Positions 61,430-64,000 of a stretch of DNA of 64,000 bases are shown piece after piece; position 1 is the stretch's first letter, and each line of letters begins with the position of its first letter. Origin of the DNA: Crocodylus rhombifer (Eukaryota; Chordata; Crocodylia; Crocodylidae); contig JAVSML010020408.1 of assembly GCA_038503035.1 (NCBI GenBank), forward strand, positions 308,436 through 372,435, written 5' to 3'. The position numbers were made by a program, and so were the translations under genes. The notes under the pieces were generated by a model. The model did not search any database, was not told the DNA's origin, and saw only the letters and a list, made by a program, of their open reading frames with translations.

Positions 61430-62285
61430 TCCATCAAAACCTACTTGGGAGGAACCTTTTTAAGTCAGCCAGCCCAAATAACTGGCACCTCTAGCCTGTT
61501 GTTAATCTTTAGTACACTTGGTAACCTGGGAAGATCGCAGAAGGGTGGAGGAGCTGATGTTGTGCCGGTATTCAACAGGGGCAAAAGGGCAACACAGTAA
61601 CTGCAGGACACTTGGCTTGGTAGCTGTTCCAGGCACAGCACAGGAAAAGTGTATATGGCATTCAGTTAATAAAGAATTGAAGAACAGAAATAATGATTGA
61701 TGCTAGTCAACATAAGCTTATAGAAAACAGGTCTGGTCAAGCAATAGGTTTCATTTTTGGAGAAGAAGAGTTGATAAAGGGAGTTGCTTAGACAGAACCT
61801 GCTGATGTGTGTGTAACACAGGAGTGGCCAACCCCCTTGGCCCCACGGGAAGCTGGAGACCCTGGACTCGGGCAGGCAGGTTGCAGGAGGGTGATGGTGG
61901 TCTCCACTGCCTGGGTTGCAGAGCCGCAGTAACACACTGGCTTTGGCAGCTGCTGCAACTTAACCACTTGCCAGCCGCCAGTTGGACAGTCCTGGTACAG
62001 AGCATCTGACCTAGTGTCATGTAATACCCTGTTAAAAATGAACAGTGCCAGGATCAATAAAGCATATGCTGAATTGCTGAGGACCTGGAACCTGAGAGGT
62101 GTTGCTGGGGATCAGCATCGAATAAAGGCATTTGCAGTGGGGCTCTGCAGGAAGGCATTCCAGACCTGATGATAGTCAACATTTTCATCAGCAATCGCTG
62201 CTGCATGGGAGGTCGGACTATGATCTGATGGCTCCTTCTGGCCTTAAACTCGATGACTCCTTGATCTAATTTCATAGAACCGCCA
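61430..62285 (+). mobile_element. CR1 LINE fragment, RT region to 3' end
   Basis: The plus-strand frame near 61540-61600 reads GGADVVPVFNRGKRATQ, like the CR1 RT phrase around DVVP-(I/V)-(Y/F)-KKG. Later AGAAAACAGGTCTGGTCAAG continues the RT region, and GGGAGGTCGGACTATGATCT, GATGGCTCCTTCTGGCC and ATTTCATAGAA mark the CR1 3' end near 62280. Internal deletion and stops make it inactive. A hAT element sits inside. Confidence 0.7.
61819..61994. mobile_element. hAT-like element inserted in CR1
   Basis: CAGGAGTGGCCAAC on the left and GTTGGACAGTCCTG on the right form TIRs similar to those at 36.5 kb. The CR1 phrase resumes after it. No clean 8-bp duplication was seen. Confidence 0.6.
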
Positions 62286-64000
62286 GGCAGAGTTTTAATT
62301 GAGCCTCAACATTAAGCACATCTCAGGTGTGCTGTGTGAGCTGCCCCGTGGGCAATCTGAGTAGCAGAGAGATTAACAGTCAGCCTATTTGGAGTCCATG
62401 TGGAGTCCCCTTCCGTGACGAGCAGATTGTGTTTGCAGGCCACTGCCCCCGAGCCCCTCCTGCCTCATCCCTGCACAGCCCAGCAGTGAAGCCAAAGGTG
62501 AATCATGCCCTGGATGCAGGAAGGCCGTCTTTGGCTAAGGCTCCATTTCATATTGAAGTTCAGAATTTACATAACTAAAAGGCCGTTTGTCTTCACTCCA
62601 GGACTGAGCGCCAGAACTGGGAATCACTCATCACTCCAGCCGGCTCTGCGGGAGCTGCAGGACTGCTGGAAATCAGCCCCTTGATAAAAGTTGTATGTAG
62701 ACTGTGGAGCAGCAACAGCATATCTGCAGCCATCTTCTGTTTTTACGCAGCAGCAGGGGTTGCATGATGTATAGAAAATGAATAAGAATAACCCAGCTAT
62801 TCTGTTTTAAAAAATTAAGGGCAATTTGAAAAATTGTTTCTGGCTGTTATTAACCTTGAGAGATTACTTGCATTTCCAGGTGGTATCTTTCCATTAATTT
62901 AAAGCAATAACATCCTTTCCTCTCTATTAAATCCAGCTCTGACTAAAAGTTAGGGGGGGCGGGTTGTTCTAAAAACTGGTTAATTTTATATAACCTCTCT
63001 GTCCCTCTGTGTAATCTATAGCAACAGCACCACCAGAAGGCAGATCATTGTTTATCTTTTATCTCTAGAATACACTTTATTTCCTATAAAGCAATACTGT
63101 GTATAGGTAGATTGTACAGCAAGCGTATGTATCAAAGAAATATTTTACATGTAACATGTTTTCTGTGACTAAATTTTCCATCATTTGCAGCTTCATTAAA
63201 ATGCCCATGTATTTTTGGCTTAAATGAGGTTCAGAAATCCTTCTGAACAGCAAAGATATATATATAGATCATATAGTTGAGCTGCAGTTGGAACAGATGA
63301 ACAGATGTTCTTATACAACTATAAAAATGATATACTAAAAACTGTATTTTATAGCCAATGATAGTTTACTGAGAACTGAAATGTAATATCGCTGCTGTCA
63401 GGAGAAATTGTTGAAATATAAGTTATTTAGCAGCTGTTCTAAACTATGACAGCCCAAAAGGAATAAAATAGCTTTGGGTACAGTACATTACACAGCATAG
63501 CTGTCAACTGTAGATATATTAAAAAATGCATTTTACCTTGAAGGTGAATTCTAAAGCTTTATAAAATGTGAAAAATTAAAAGTTAATTGCACTCCCAATC
63601 AGCATCAAAATACATATTTAGAATTAAACCTTTTAAATGTTTGTGAAATGAAATTTTTACAGTGCATCTCATCTGACCATTTTCTTTGAAACCAAGAGCT
63701 GCCGTGCTAGCTTTGCTGGTATGAAATGCAAAATTTTCTCTATGAACGACAATAGTAGAGTTATATAATCATACCTATAACATATAGGTAAATGATACTT
63801 TAATATCACGCTCCACCATGTACATATATGCTGTACAGTTCATATAAATGTATCATATGTGAGTGTTTATGCTATAACTGAAACTGTAGAACGAATATGC
63901 ACGTCAGTCCAGAGGGAAGTCTTATATTTAAATTTTACTTTTATGCAATTAGGGACTGACTGCCCTTTTTGAATTTTAACCACAAAGGAAGACTAAAAAA

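Larger units (their letters stand above)
59288..64000 (+). other. CFAP20DC: Intron after exon I, to the window end
   Basis: No exon that fits phase 0 and reads on convincingly was found. 59.3-61.3 kb has no recognised element apart from a MITE end near 61.36 kb. 61.4-62.3 kb is CR1 with a hAT insertion. 62.7-64.0 kb is strongly A/T-rich and empty. Confidence 0.5.

Noticed and set aside
62599..62690. Acceptor-like TTCACTCCAG with following exon-like GC-rich sequence
   Set aside because: In the frame set by exon I it meets a stop at the second codon, so it would add one residue only.

Overview
The window looks like vertebrate nuclear DNA from a sauropsid, most likely a crocodilian and possibly a turtle. 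Short exons with GT-AG borders sit in kilobase-scale introns. CR1 LINE fragments, hAT-type elements with TIRs, palindromic MITEs and solo LTRs are scattered through it. There is no operon structure, no Shine-Dalgarno signal and no long intronless gene. The species call rests on repeat style remembered from reptile genomes and was not searched.

One protein-coding gene is supported. Nine plus-strand exons (9910-10024, 14362-14518, 19685-19846, 27288-27424, 28817-28994, 33163/33166-33276, 41362-41684, 51306-51704, 59084-59287) join in one frame with matching intron phases, giving about 595 codons without a stop. The first two exons encode the C-terminal half of a CFAP20 (DUF667) domain; the rest is a serine-rich, probably disordered tail. 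I identify it as CFAP20DC (human C3orf67), a poorly studied paralogue of the axonemal inner-junction protein CFAP20. The exons for the start of the domain are presumably upstream of the window or were missed, and the C-terminal exon(s) were not found, so the gene is partial at both ends.

Everything else is intron or flank and is mostly repeat-derived. From left to right: a hAT element split by a solo LTR (1.0-2.5 kb); a foldback MITE with a 10-bp target duplication (5.8-6.3 kb); a GC-rich block with a 70-bp tandem repeat (10.4-11.6 kb); a hAT element (14.7-15.3 kb); CR1 (18.5-18.8 kb); a block of MITE, solo LTR and CR1 (29.0-32.4 kb); a GC-rich hAT-like element and CA-rich minisatellite (36.5-38.8 kb); MITEs and CR1 (41-46 kb); a third solo LTR (48.5-49.4 kb); a nearly perfect long inverted repeat (49.5-50.6 kb); a hAT fragment (53.6 kb); and a CR1 copy with a hAT insertion (61.4-62.3 kb).

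I saw no prokaryotic defence system, CRISPR array, tRNA or rRNA. The most notable items are the CFAP20DC exon set, the 175-bp inverted-repeat arms that differ only by transitions, and the nested LTR whose uninterrupted relative lies in the same window.
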